From CAMDKS01 sp964402975 (lineage in GTDB: Bacteria > Bdellovibrionota_B > Oligoflexia > Oligoflexales > RGVZ01): a stretch of DNA of 64,000 bases. Position numbers and translations under genes: made by a program. Under the pieces are notes generated by a model. It worked only from the letters and a program-made list of their open reading frames with translations. It was not told the DNA's origin and made no database searches. Shown here piece after piece: positions 51,125 through 61,047 of the stretch (the first letter of the stretch is position 1; each line of letters starts with the position of its first letter). The stretch covers positions 62,001 to 126,000 of the forward strand of contig CAYOEM010000007.1 in the NCBI GenBank assembly GCA_964402975.1. The letters are read 5' to 3'.

Positions 51125-52024
51125 TTACCGCTCATCAAGTTCAACCGTGACATCAAATTCGCCACGTTTTGCGAAAATATCTTTGACTCTCTGCTTAATC
51201 TGAGACCTCGCTTCGGCGTCTAAGTGAGAGGGAATGACGACCTGCATGGATGCCACGTGATGCACTCCGTCTAGCGACCAAGACTTCAATGCTGTTATCG
51301 ATTTTGCTGCGGTTGAGCTCAAAACATCGTCCCTAATTGATTCCAAGTCAACCAAGGGTGCCGCCTGTAAAAACAACTGAGAACTCGCCCAAATGTTCCT
51401 CAATGACCCCATGATAATAAAGCCAGCTATCACCAAACTCATCGCCGGATCAAGCCAGGGAACGTGGTAAAAACGCATGACGATGCTACCGATCAAAACC
51501 GCGATCCATCCCAGTAAATCTTCCAACATGTGCCAACTCAGAGCGCGCTCATTTTGAGTATGACCATGTCCAATTCTCCATGCTGCATAGCCGTTTACAG
51601 CTACACCCAGCAACGCTAGCCAGAGCATGCCATCGAGGTGAGGCATCTGAGGCTCGGCGAGCCGCCCAAACGCTGAGACGACGATGATCACTGATCCCGA
51701 AAAAATAACCAGACTGGATCCAAGTGCAGATAAAAGTGAAAGCCGTTTAAATCCAAAAGTAAAACGCCCCTTAGCCGCCACCGCCGACCAATGCTGAAGC
51801 GCCAAAGCCGACAACAGAACTAGAGAATCGCCAAAATCGTGAATGGCGTCAGCTTGGATCGCCACGCTATGCGTCCACCACCCCCCGACCAATTCGATCA
51901 ACGCAAAAATAAGATTAAGAAAAAAAGCTATTTTGATATTTTGAATCGAGCTGGCATGAGAATTGATATGGCCATGGGAATGATTGTGCCCGTCATGACC
52001 ATGGCTTCCGCAATCACCAGTCAT
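51125..52024 (-). CDS. Cation diffusion facilitator (zinc/cadmium-type exporter)
   Basis: Exports divalent metal from the cytoplasm by proton exchange. The 299-aa product starts with a His-rich stretch ('CGSHGHDGHNHSHGHINSH'), has about six membrane spans, and HxxxD metal ligands in both halves: 'ADAIHDFGDS' and 'SWHMLEDLLGW', the pattern of zinc/cadmium members. A cytoplasmic domain ends the protein. It starts by ATGA overlap with the deaminase gene. Confidence 0.92.
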   Translation of the reverse strand: MTGDCGSHGHDGHNHSHGHINSHASSIQNIKIAFFLNLIFALIELVGGWWTHSVAIQADAIHDFGDSLVLLSALALQHWSAVAAKGRFTFGFKRLSLLSALGSSLVIFSGSVIIVVSAFGRLAEPQMPHLDGMLWLALLGVAVNGYAAWRIGHGHTQNERALSWHMLEDLLGWIAVLIGSIVMRFYHVPWLDPAMSLVIAGFIIMGSLRNIWASSQLFLQAAPLVDLESIRDDVLSSTAAKSITALKSWSLDGVHHVASMQVVIPSHLDAEARSQIKQRVKDIFAKRGEFDVTVELDER

Positions 52025-52485
52025 TTCGCAGTCTCAAATTGAGATGACGTTTTGCCATCTGGCTTTGATAACTTTACCTGACCAACCGTAATACCGACCT
52101 GAGCAAACAAGTCAACCGAGTCGCGACTACGGTAGTCGTGCGCGTACAAGACCCTTCGGACATTTCCAAGATTAATTAAACGTTTTGCGCACATGGCGCA
52201 CGGCAGGTGCGTCACAAATACAACCTTTTCGGTGCTGCGGGGACTATCACAGTTGATAACTGCATTTTCTTCACTATGGAGACAACCACAATTACCGACC
52301 TCGTCTCGATCACATCCGTTGTGAAGGCCACTTGCATTCCCGTTGTATCCAACTGCCAGAACTTTACGAAAATCCGTACTTGTGATTACGGTTCCGACCT
52401 TTAGCCGTTTACAGGTTGATCGCTCTGCCAGAGTCACCGCAAGTCGCATATAGATGTCTTCAAATGTAGGTCTTGAATCAGACAA
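52021..52485 (-). CDS. dCMP deaminase family protein
   Basis: Zinc-dependent cytidine deaminase fold, making dUMP for thymidylate. The 154-aa product has the zinc ligands in 'CGCLHSEENAVINC' and 'THLPCAMCAKRLINLGNVRR', with a dCMP-deaminase/ComEB-type 'AVGYNGNASGLHNGCDRDEV'. It overlaps ribD by 8 bases and the exporter by 4 bases, in the five-gene hisS unit. Confidence 0.88.
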   Translation of the reverse strand: MSDSRPTFEDIYMRLAVTLAERSTCKRLKVGTVITSTDFRKVLAVGYNGNASGLHNGCDRDEVGNCGCLHSEENAVINCDSPRSTEKVVFVTHLPCAMCAKRLINLGNVRRVLYAHDYRSRDSVDLFAQVGITVGQVKLSKPDGKTSSQFETAK

Positions 52486-53710
52486 TTTTTATTCCCCCCG
52501 AGGTCAGCCTCAGCTCGACGAGTCTATCGTCTCCTAGGGGGATCCCTCCACCATTTTTATAAATATTCGAAGCTGCCGAAATAACTGGCCAATTTAGGCC
52601 TTGGAGTCTCTCCTCGCTTGACACAAACCAATGCAGGGCGTCAACTGCCGACTGATCCAAGGCCGTTTGATATACGTGCCCACCGCCTTCGAGAAGTAAA
52701 CTTTTCATACCCATACCCCACAAACTTTTCTTAATCTCAGCCCAAGAAAATACACCACTCAAATTTGGGCGAAGGCGTAAAACTTTAACTCCGTGCTTCA
52801 TCTCTAACTTGTCAAACGATTCCTCTGGAACAACTAAAAGCGTCTTTTCAGGCATCGTTGAAAAAATCTTCAACGGCTTTTCCACATTTTGTAAAATTCC
52901 GTCACCATCTATAATGACACGAAGAGGCATACGTCCACTCACAAATGGATGACGAATATCCAAAGAGGGATCGTCTAAAATAGCAGTCTTAGCACCAACA
53001 CAAATGGCATCATACTCGAGTCTTAAAAAATGCCCCATCAGCCGCGCCCGCTCACCCGTGATCCACTGACGACTCGTGTTATCACCGGCGATAACACCTG
53101 ATGGAGTACTCGCGACCTTCATACCCGTAAACACAGAGTTTAGTTTTTGATTATGAAAGAAAACACGGGCTAGCCATTCACATGCTGGCTGCCATGAAGA
53201 TAGCTGCTCAACCAACTTCCCAGCACTTCTCAGACGCCTAACACCTGCGCCATGGACCTTGGGATTTGGATCTTGCACACCAAAAATCACACGACTGACT
53301 TCAGACTTAACAATCATATCCGCACAAGGCGGCGTTCGCCCATGATGCGAACACGGTTCTAACGTAACGTAAATTGAAGCTCCTCGCAGTGACTCAGGAC
53401 TTACGACGGACTTCAAAGCATGCACTTCAGCATGCCCCTCGCCCCATCGCAAATGCGCTCCCGATCCCAAATAGGCTTTATCATGACCAAGCACTACAGC
53501 ACCCACTAAGGGGTTTGGAGACACGTTACCAGCACCTTTCAATGCTACCGAGTAGGCCAGAAACATCGCGGCATCATCCGATAGCTTTGTACCGATTGAT
53601 GGTAGGGCCAGAAGGGCCGCTAACTGATCGCGAGGAGTATTTTGCGCCAATTTGAGCCAGTAGTCCGAGTTGGATTCACTCCAGTTAGGCGCAAGACTCT
53701 CAAAATCCAT
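52478..53710 (-). CDS. ribD: Bifunctional riboflavin deaminase-reductase RibD
   Basis: Catalyses the second and third steps of riboflavin synthesis. The 410-aa product has an N-terminal deaminase ('NPLVGAVVLGHDKAYLGSGA', 'GEGHAEVHALKSV', 'VTLEPCSHHGRTPPCADMIV') and a C-terminal reductase ('YDAICVGAKTAILDDPSLDI', 'LLLEGGGHVYQTALD'). The N-terminus is about 50 residues longer than usual. Its ATG shares one base with the stop of the receptor gene. Confidence 0.95.
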   Translation of the reverse strand: MDFESLAPNWSESNSDYWLKLAQNTPRDQLAALLALPSIGTKLSDDAAMFLAYSVALKGAGNVSPNPLVGAVVLGHDKAYLGSGAHLRWGEGHAEVHALKSVVSPESLRGASIYVTLEPCSHHGRTPPCADMIVKSEVSRVIFGVQDPNPKVHGAGVRRLRSAGKLVEQLSSWQPACEWLARVFFHNQKLNSVFTGMKVASTPSGVIAGDNTSRQWITGERARLMGHFLRLEYDAICVGAKTAILDDPSLDIRHPFVSGRMPLRVIIDGDGILQNVEKPLKIFSTMPEKTLLVVPEESFDKLEMKHGVKVLRLRPNLSGVFSWAEIKKSLWGMGMKSLLLEGGGHVYQTALDQSAVDALHWFVSSEERLQGLNWPVISAASNIYKNGGGIPLGDDRLVELRLTSGGIKIV

Positions 53711-56022
53711 CAGAGTTCACCGCGCAACTCTAGGTACGGAATCGGCGGAACTCCTCTAACAAATTCTTCTTTTGTGAAATCATAGTTCGGATTAACGCCG
53801 TAAGCTTGGCGCTTGAACCAGAAGTACTCGATCCCCCAGCGAATTGTCGATTTCCAGTTGTCGAAAAGGATGTCATGACTGCTATAGAGAGACATCTCGT
53901 TATAATCTGGCAAACGCTTTCCATTTAGAGCATTAGCAGCACGTGGCTGGTACTTGTCAAGGTTAGCATTATAGACCGCATCACCAAGTTTTGTCGTATA
54001 TGTATCGCCGGTGTGATAACCCAGCCGACCTCCCAAATCCCACGTTGCCTTTAGCCGGTAACTACCCGTTAGATTTAGTACGTGGGTCTGATCGTTGGCG
54101 CCAGGATACCAATCAGAGTCATCATTATTTCTCTCGCTTGTGCGCGAATACGTGTACGACAGCCATCCGAACCATCTCTCAGTTAGGGCGCGCCGCACAA
54201 ATGTCTCAAATCCGTAACTCTGAAGACGGCCTTTATTATTGTAGTTCACATTTGGATCCAGATCTGGCCGAATAACCAACCGAACGTCTTTGAAAAAGAC
54301 TTGCAAATCCGTCAGCCAACGTTCCGACCATTTCGATTCAAGGCCTAGAATATAGTGCATCGCCCGGGGGAAGTGTAATTTTGGATTACCTATTTTTTTG
54401 GCGGGTTCTCCGTTGCGCGGAAACGTCGAGTACTGTCCAACCGCAGCTTTCAGAGTCTGGCCGTCTTTAACCATCTGACGGTATTGCAATCTTGGATCTG
54501 CAGACGCTCGATCGGTCAGATTGAAGTAGAAAGCCCTTAGCCCCGGAGTGATAATTCCACCGTTTCCAAGTTTGTAGTCTCTGGCCAACCACGCCGATAG
54601 ATCGACCGACGCTCCGGTCTGCTCACCCTCGACTCGAGGGGCTTCTTCCACGTCGTAAAAAGGATCCTCGGGATCAAACAGGGGCAAATAATAGTTCACG
54701 TTGAATGGGACATAAGAACCATCAAAACCGGCGTAAAGGCGTTCATCACTACTGATTCTTTGCGTGAACTCGACAGGTAGACGAAACGTGTGCGCACGAA
54801 CTCTGAACTTCAAATCACTAATATCAAACTTATTATCAGTAAAAACCAACTGCGGCGTGGTGACCATCGTCCAATTGTTTTCCAACCTCTTCGTGCGCTC
54901 CAAAGCGATCGCGCCGAAATAGGTTTTGACAAAAAAATTGCCCTTTCCGTTTTCGTCCTGACTCAAGGCTCCAGGAGCCGTCGCACGAAGTCCATCGGCC
55001 GAGGCTAGAAGGGACAGCTTATAGTGACCGTCGTCTAGCTTTTTAATATAGATACCCTGGTAGTCACGGAAGTAGGGGACAACGGTCACGCCTGAGTCCT
55101 TGGGAAGTACTTTTGGCAATATCACATCAAGATAACTGCGTCGCACCCCAACAAAGATAGCCTCCTGCTCGTTGAGCGGTCTTTCGTGGAAAATTGAGCT
55201 GTAAAGAGGCAAATTTAGAGTGAACCGCGTTTTTGGTCTATCAGGTATATCCGTCTTTGAGCGCAATACAACAACACCTCCGGAAGCGTCACCGTATTCG
55301 GCCCCGAAGCCGCCCGCACTAAACTCAACATCTTCAATTATGGACGCCGGCAGTACCGATAAATTTCCCACGGAATGGTAGACAAACGGCACTTTTATAT
55401 CATCCAGATAGTATGCACTGTCAGCTGGTTTACTTCCGCGGATAGTCACTTCCGCCTGACCTGGCTGCGTTGTCACACCTGGCAATAGTTTTGTCACCTG
55501 CCCTGGATCGCCACCAGGAGCGACGCGAGCAGCTTCGTCAGATGAAATAACTTTTTTACTGATTGATGGCCGTCGATTTCCCCTGATGATGATCTCATCC
55601 TCAGCACCGAGGGCTGGAAAAAGATAAATCTCCATCTCTTTGACGTTATTAATCTCATCCCACGGTAGTGATGCGGATTCGAAACCTGCCTTATAAAAGC
55701 TAATCGGAGCTGCAATGTTGGGAAGTTCGACGGTGACCAAACCGTCAGGCCCGGTGAAAAATTTCTTTTCACCAATACTTACTTCAACCTTTCGAAGTGG
55801 ACCACCGCCACCCTTTTGACGAATCAAAATCTTAAGAGTCTTAATTTCGCCGAGGTTCGCAGGCCGAGACGGCGCGGTTTCGTTTGTCTGCACAGAATTT
55901 ATTGATTTAGGAGCGTTATCCGTGATCGACGCTGAATAGCTCGAACTCGAATCCGACAGGATTGACGCAAAGCACAGCAAGTTGATCGTGAAATTCACGA
56001 GTTTCACTTTTAATCCCCCCAT
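53710..56022 (-). CDS. TonB-dependent outer-membrane receptor with N-terminal regulatory-type domain
   Basis: The 770-aa product has a signal peptide ('NLLCFASILSDSSSSYS'), an Ig-like domain of about 90 residues ('VSIGEKKFFTGPDGLVTVEL'), a TonB-box-like 'EDEIIIRGNRRPS', a plug domain ('LPGVTTQPGQAEVTIRGSKP', 'GGFGAEYGDASGGVVVLRSK'), then a 22-strand barrel. This plan is common in myxobacteria and relatives. A GTG at 56007 with GGGGGGA upstream is an alternative start. It lies 13 bases after hisS and directly before ribD; the substrate is unknown. Confidence 0.88.
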   Translation of the reverse strand: MGGLKVKLVNFTINLLCFASILSDSSSSYSASITDNAPKSINSVQTNETAPSRPANLGEIKTLKILIRQKGGGGPLRKVEVSIGEKKFFTGPDGLVTVELPNIAAPISFYKAGFESASLPWDEINNVKEMEIYLFPALGAEDEIIIRGNRRPSISKKVISSDEAARVAPGGDPGQVTKLLPGVTTQPGQAEVTIRGSKPADSAYYLDDIKVPFVYHSVGNLSVLPASIIEDVEFSAGGFGAEYGDASGGVVVLRSKTDIPDRPKTRFTLNLPLYSSIFHERPLNEQEAIFVGVRRSYLDVILPKVLPKDSGVTVVPYFRDYQGIYIKKLDDGHYKLSLLASADGLRATAPGALSQDENGKGNFFVKTYFGAIALERTKRLENNWTMVTTPQLVFTDNKFDISDLKFRVRAHTFRLPVEFTQRISSDERLYAGFDGSYVPFNVNYYLPLFDPEDPFYDVEEAPRVEGEQTGASVDLSAWLARDYKLGNGGIITPGLRAFYFNLTDRASADPRLQYRQMVKDGQTLKAAVGQYSTFPRNGEPAKKIGNPKLHFPRAMHYILGLESKWSERWLTDLQVFFKDVRLVIRPDLDPNVNYNNKGRLQSYGFETFVRRALTERWFGWLSYTYSRTSERNNDDSDWYPGANDQTHVLNLTGSYRLKATWDLGGRLGYHTGDTYTTKLGDAVYNANLDKYQPRAANALNGKRLPDYNEMSLYSSHDILFDNWKSTIRWGIEYFWFKRQAYGVNPNYDFTKEEFVRGVPPIPYLELRGEL

Positions 56023-56035
56023 AAAAAAACGCCCC

Positions 56036-57382
56036 CTAACTTCTAGAGGCCAGCTCAGCAAGGATAGCCTGTCTCGGAAGACCTTTTTTCTCCTCACCGG
56101 TTTTCATATTCTTTAGGTTATATGTTCCTGATCGGACCTCTTCAGATCCCAGTGTAACAACTCTCTCATAGCCCAAACGATCCGCGTGCTTGAATTGATT
56201 ACCCACTTTGCCGGTTGTCAATCCGATGTCGCACGGTAAACCATTGCCTCGCAACATGTTGGCCAAATCCAGCGCGGACTCTAGCGCATCGTCTGTGGCA
56301 ATCGCAATGAACACGACGTCCGAGCCCGCAGTTGCCAGTTTGCCCAGCTCTTCCATACCAGCGAGCAAACGGTCAAGCCCAATAGAACCTCCAACCCCTG
56401 GCAGTGCTCGGTTGGTAAATCTCTCCGCCAAATTGTTGTACCGACCACCGCTGCTGATACTGCCAAATCCGGGTAGAGAATCTAGTGTGGTTTCAAAGAC
56501 AACGCCCGTGTAATAACCCAAACCGCGAGCAATGGATAAATCAAGACGGATACTTCCACCTTTAGTGTGCGCGGTAACCGCATTCAAAACTGACATCAGC
56601 ACAGTCATACGGTCCAACTCTGCCAGCGCCTGAGCATTCGATGCCAATTGTAATTTCACCCACGCCAAATCTGTACCTCTGGCTCTGGCGCCATCAGTTA
56701 GAGCACGAATCAAATCGCGCACCTTTGCTGGATCTGATGAGGTTAGTTTCATGAGTAGTTCGACAACTTGATCCGCACCGATTTTGTCTAACTTATCCAA
56801 AGCGATCAGCGCTTGCGTTTCGCCCTCTTGGCTCAGCCCTGGAAGAGCCGTCCCAATTAAGGCAGATAGAAGATGTCTATGACCAACCCGTATCGTAAAG
56901 CCACCAAGATTGAAGTCACAAAGTATGCGGTAAAAGCAACTAATAATCTCAGCATCCGCATTGACACTGTCGACTCCAATAATGTCTAAATCACACTGGC
57001 AAAACTCTCTGTAGCGGCCTTTTTGCGTATTCTCGCCACGCCATACATCACCAATCTGGAGACGTTTAAAGGGGAAAACTAGGTCGCCTTGGTGCTCTGC
57101 AACAAAGCGCGCGAAGGGAACGGTCAAATCAAAACGCATCGCGACTTGTCGTCCACCATGATCTTCGAATCGATAAACCTGCTTGTCAGTCTCGTCGCCA
57201 CCTTGCCCGAGCAAAGTCTCAGCGTACTCAAGAACTGGCGTTCCGATTTCCCGAAAACCAGCAAGTTTTGCATGCTGTCTAATCTTGCTTTGAAGAGATG
57301 ACCGTACCTCCATCAAGTCGGGCAGGTAATCACGAAAGCCCTTTAGGCGGCGCGGATCAATTTTTTTGGAATTCGTGGTCAT
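56036..57382 (-). CDS. hisS: Histidyl-tRNA synthetase
   Basis: A class II synthetase charging tRNA-His. The 448-aa product has motif 1 ('VLEYAETLLGQGGDETDKQV'), motif 2 ('QIGDVWRGENTQKGRYREFC' then 'QCDLDIIG'), the HisRS signature 'IARGLGYYTGVVFE' and motif 3 'ALPGVGGSIGLDRLLAGM', then the anticodon domain. GAGG lies 7 bases before the ATG. First gene of the five-gene unit with the TonB receptor and ribD. Confidence 0.97.
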   Translation of the reverse strand: MTTNSKKIDPRRLKGFRDYLPDLMEVRSSLQSKIRQHAKLAGFREIGTPVLEYAETLLGQGGDETDKQVYRFEDHGGRQVAMRFDLTVPFARFVAEHQGDLVFPFKRLQIGDVWRGENTQKGRYREFCQCDLDIIGVDSVNADAEIISCFYRILCDFNLGGFTIRVGHRHLLSALIGTALPGLSQEGETQALIALDKLDKIGADQVVELLMKLTSSDPAKVRDLIRALTDGARARGTDLAWVKLQLASNAQALAELDRMTVLMSVLNAVTAHTKGGSIRLDLSIARGLGYYTGVVFETTLDSLPGFGSISSGGRYNNLAERFTNRALPGVGGSIGLDRLLAGMEELGKLATAGSDVVFIAIATDDALESALDLANMLRGNGLPCDIGLTTGKVGNQFKHADRLGYERVVTLGSEEVRSGTYNLKNMKTGEEKKGLPRQAILAELASRS

Positions 57383-57581
57383 TTTATAACCTCTGAGAAA
57401 AACCTCAACGATGACGTCGGCTTTTAGGAAACCCCTTAATATGACGATCTAAGCCGAAATGTGCAAGTCGTTGAAAAGCCCCCTTGATCCAGCCCCATGC
57501 CCGTGGATTTTTTGGCCCTAATAGACTAGAATTATTTGCACATTTTATACTTCCCTGCCCTCGCCGATGGAGGCCCTACCG

Positions 57582-59600
57582 ATGAGCATTTTCAATGTTG
57601 CCTTTGCTGCCCTCTCTGCTGCCGTCTTTAGTTTCTTTGCTTTCAACCTAAGCCGCACGTGGGCTCAGGTCAGTCTTGGCAAGGGAGCAGATGACTCTCG
57701 AATCGATAACATCCCGGCTCGGATCAAGGAAACGCTGCTGTTTGGTTTGCTTCAACAAAAAATGTTCAAGGATATGACGGCTGGCATCATGCATGCTTTC
57801 ATATTTTGGGGATTTGTGACCGTTACCATCGGCACGGGTGAAACCATTCTGTCGGGGATCATCCCAGGATTTAGTTATCAGTGGTTTCTTGGTCATGGAG
57901 ACCTCTACCGTATCTATGCTCTTTCGCAGGATTTGGGTAACTTTGCAGTGGCGGCCGCCATCTCATACGCCATTGCACGTCGGCTATTTTTTCCTCCAAG
58001 GCGATTTCAGGGGCTTTCAAAGGCCAGCCGAGTTGACGCCTATATTGTTCTAAGCGCCATCTTGGCCCTTGTTTTAACAACAATGATTTATATGGGCGCA
58101 AAGGCCGGTCTAGCTGACGAACACGCCCTCCCCCGCGAATACCTACCTCTGTCTTGGTCCATTTCCAGCACACTTGCCTCCCTTTTTGGAATCGAAACCC
58201 CTGACGGCTTTAAGGGCTTTTATAATTCTTGGTGGTTCATTCACTGTCTCGTCCTGTTCGGATTCACAACATTTCTCCCCTTCTCGAAGCACCAACACTT
58301 GATCTGGGTTTGGCCGAACATCTTTTTCAGAAGTCACAGATCACGCGGACGACTTCGCCCCATGGAATTTAAAGATGATGCGACAACATTCGGCGCAGGA
58401 AAAATGGAAGACTTCTCTTGGAAACAGCTTCTCGACGGAATGACGTGCGTCGAATGTGGACGATGCACCGAGCAATGCCCAGCAAATTATACGGGCAAAC
58501 CGCTGGACCCCCGAAAAATCATTCACCACTTGAAAGACTCTCTCCAAGACGCTGTTGCAAATCCTGATCCAGCCAAGCGCAAAACACTGATCGGCGATGA
58601 TTCATCACCTGGCATTGTTCATCGCGATGAACTTTGGAGCTGCACCACTTGCGGCGCTTGCATGGAAGCCTGCCCACTTTACATCGAACATATTCCGGCA
58701 ATTGTAGATATGCGCAGATATATGTCGCTGACTGAAGGTAATTTCCCCGAGGAACTTACGAACACGTTCAAAAACCTAGAAAACAACTTCTCCCCCTGGG
58801 CCATGCCTCATAGCGACCGCGCGAAATGGGCCGATGGACTAGGAGTCACCACGATGTCTCAAAAAAGCGACGTTGAATACCTATTCTGGGTTGGCTGCGC
58901 CGGCAGCTACGACGAGCGTTACAAGAAAGTCAGCAAATCGATCGCAAAGATCATGCAGAGCGCAAATGTTAGTTTCTCCATACTGGGCACAGAAGAGAAA
59001 TGTAACGGCGACACAGCTCGCAGACTTGGAAACGAATATCTAGCAAATATGGCTATTCAAGAAAACGTGGAGACACTAAAAAAATACAACGTCAAAAAAG
59101 TAGTCACTGGATGCCCTCATTGCTTCAACACCATCAAAAATGAGTACCCGGACTTCGGATTTGCAGCCGAGGTTGTTCACCACAGCCAGCTGATAAGCGA
59201 CCTGGTTAGCAGTGGAAAAATAAAACCATCTGAGGTTCCAGCTGAGGCCACCAAAGTAACCTACCACGACAGCTGCTATCTGGGACGTCACAACGATGTA
59301 TACGAGCAACCGCGAGACGCCATTCAAGCCGTCACAAAGGCCGAAGTCACGGAAATGCCCCGCAACAAAGAAAAGGGTTTCTGTTGCGGCGCCGGTGGCG
59401 GGCGCATGTGGATGGAAGAACACATCGGCAAGCGCGTCAACGTAGAGCGCGCGCAAGAAGCCTTGAAAACTGGCGCCCACACCGTCGCAACTGCATGCCC
59501 ATTCTGCATGACGATGCTGACGGACGGAATCAAAGGCGAGGGCAAGGGCGAGCAAGTTGCCGTAAAGGATATCGCGGAAATCATCGCCGACACGTTATAA
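57582..59600 (+). CDS. Membrane-bound HdrD-like iron-sulfur oxidoreductase
   Basis: The 672-aa product has a NarI-like N-terminal part with about six membrane spans, then two 4Fe-4S motifs ('CVECGRCTEQCPANY', 'CTTCGACMEACPLYI') and two CCG domains ('VGCAGSYDERY', 'VTGCPHCFNTIKNEYP'; 'HDSCYLGRHND', 'GFCCGAGGGRMWMEE', 'ACPFCMTML'). Such proteins, in this group often near electron-transfer flavoprotein genes, are thought to pass electrons from ETF to menaquinone; no etf genes are in this window. GGAGG lies 8 bases before the ATG at 57582, so an ATG 15 bases upstream is not used. Confidence 0.88.
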   Translation: MSIFNVAFAALSAAVFSFFAFNLSRTWAQVSLGKGADDSRIDNIPARIKETLLFGLLQQKMFKDMTAGIMHAFIFWGFVTVTIGTGETILSGIIPGFSYQWFLGHGDLYRIYALSQDLGNFAVAAAISYAIARRLFFPPRRFQGLSKASRVDAYIVLSAILALVLTTMIYMGAKAGLADEHALPREYLPLSWSISSTLASLFGIETPDGFKGFYNSWWFIHCLVLFGFTTFLPFSKHQHLIWVWPNIFFRSHRSRGRLRPMEFKDDATTFGAGKMEDFSWKQLLDGMTCVECGRCTEQCPANYTGKPLDPRKIIHHLKDSLQDAVANPDPAKRKTLIGDDSSPGIVHRDELWSCTTCGACMEACPLYIEHIPAIVDMRRYMSLTEGNFPEELTNTFKNLENNFSPWAMPHSDRAKWADGLGVTTMSQKSDVEYLFWVGCAGSYDERYKKVSKSIAKIMQSANVSFSILGTEEKCNGDTARRLGNEYLANMAIQENVETLKKYNVKKVVTGCPHCFNTIKNEYPDFGFAAEVVHHSQLISDLVSSGKIKPSEVPAEATKVTYHDSCYLGRHNDVYEQPRDAIQAVTKAEVTEMPRNKEKGFCCGAGGGRMWMEEHIGKRVNVERAQEALKTGAHTVATACPFCMTMLTDGIKGEGKGEQVAVKDIAEIIADTL

Positions 59601-59622
59601 AATCTCGCTTGAGGTACGAAAC

Positions 59623-61020
59623 ATGAAACTTCACAAATATTTTTACATACTGATCGCCACTCAGTTGCTTGCGTCAGTGTGCCTAGCCCAAACTAAATCT
59701 ACTGTTACCCGTTCATACAAACAGGCAGAAGCCTCAAACGGCTTACAAATACTCACGATTGAAATGCCAAAAGTCCCGCTTGCTACGATTGTGCTGGTTG
59801 CAAAAGCAGGTGCGATGACGGAATTACCTGAGACCAACGGCTTAACTCACGTTTGGGAACATATGTTTTTCAAGGGCAATAAACGAATTCCCAATCAAGA
59901 GGCCTTCAATAAGCGCATTCGTCAACTCGGCATCACCTATAACGGCGACACCAGCGCAGAGATGGTGCGCTATTACTTCACCCTTCCTTCTAAGAACTTA
60001 GAAGATGGACTTCAATTTATGGCAGACGCCATTTCAACGCCACTACTTGACAACAAGGAGCTCGAGCGAGAACGCGTCGTGGTGCTCGACGAATACGACC
60101 GTAACGCTAGCCAACCTGGTTTTGAGCTTTTTAATATCGAGCGGATGATCATGTATGGCGCAAAAGAACACCTGAGAAATCCGCTTGGCCGACGACGGAT
60201 TATCGAGACAACTAATCGAGACCAGCTTCTAACAATTAAAAGTGATGTTTTCGTCCCGGCCAATTCTGCACTCATCGTGGCAGGCGATGTAACCGCCGAC
60301 AACGTTAAGACGTTAGTTAATAAACACTTCGCAGCTTGGACGACACCTCCCGAGTGGAAGCCGGTCAATCGCGGCCCCTTCCCTGATTTTCCACAGACGA
60401 CCGAGGTGACCAAAACTCACGCCTTAGCGCAGAATGTGACGCAGCAATTCACCTGGAAAGGACCTAGAACTCTCTACGAAAAGTCTGATACTTGGACGGC
60501 CGATATTCTGCTGCAACTTTTAGAGCATCGATCTGGCAAATTCTTCAAAAAATTTGTCGATAGTGGACTAGCTTTGGGTGCCGGTCTGTCATATCACTCA
60601 CAAGGTCAAGCCGGCGAACTCGTCCTCTATGCTGCCTCGCGACCCGAGACCGCCTCAAATATCAGGAAAGCGCTTTTAAACCAGCCAAAGGAGTGGATTA
60701 AGCCCGGTTATTTTAACGCCAGTCAACTATCAGATGTCCGACGCAAGCAGCGCATCGGCTATAAAATGGAGCTCAACCGGCCAAGCGAATACGCAAAAAC
60801 CTTAGCATTTTGGTGGGCTACGAGTGGCTTGGACTATTACGACAACTACTTGAGCAACCTGGAAAAAGTAACTCTAAACGACGTGCAAAAATTTGTGAAA
60901 AAATACTTCATAGGAAAACCCTACGTTGGAATTACACTCCTAAATCCTGAGGACGCCAAGGTCGCAAACTACAGCGATAATTCTGGCCCTTACGTTGAAA
61001 AGTACCTAACAAACTACTAA
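59623..61020 (+). CDS. M16 family zinc metallopeptidase, catalytic type
   Basis: The 465-aa product has a signal peptide ('QLLASVCLAQTKS'), the inverted zinc motif HxxEH in 'NGLTHVWEHMFFKGN', and the second-shell Glu region ('LEDGLQFMADAI', 'ELERERVVVLDEY'). The C-terminal domain lacks the substrate-binding R/Y pair of one-chain members ('LALGAGLSYHS' has no Arg). That pair is present in the next gene. It follows the Fe-S oxidoreductase by 22 bases. Predicted periplasmic. Confidence 0.9.
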   Translation: MKLHKYFYILIATQLLASVCLAQTKSTVTRSYKQAEASNGLQILTIEMPKVPLATIVLVAKAGAMTELPETNGLTHVWEHMFFKGNKRIPNQEAFNKRIRQLGITYNGDTSAEMVRYYFTLPSKNLEDGLQFMADAISTPLLDNKELERERVVVLDEYDRNASQPGFELFNIERMIMYGAKEHLRNPLGRRRIIETTNRDQLLTIKSDVFVPANSALIVAGDVTADNVKTLVNKHFAAWTTPPEWKPVNRGPFPDFPQTTEVTKTHALAQNVTQQFTWKGPRTLYEKSDTWTADILLQLLEHRSGKFFKKFVDSGLALGAGLSYHSQGQAGELVLYAASRPETASNIRKALLNQPKEWIKPGYFNASQLSDVRRKQRIGYKMELNRPSEYAKTLAFWWATSGLDYYDNYLSNLEKVTLNDVQKFVKKYFIGKPYVGITLLNPEDAKVANYSDNSGPYVEKYLTNY

Positions 61021-61047
61021 ACCTGTGATGACCGTGAGGCTATGGCT

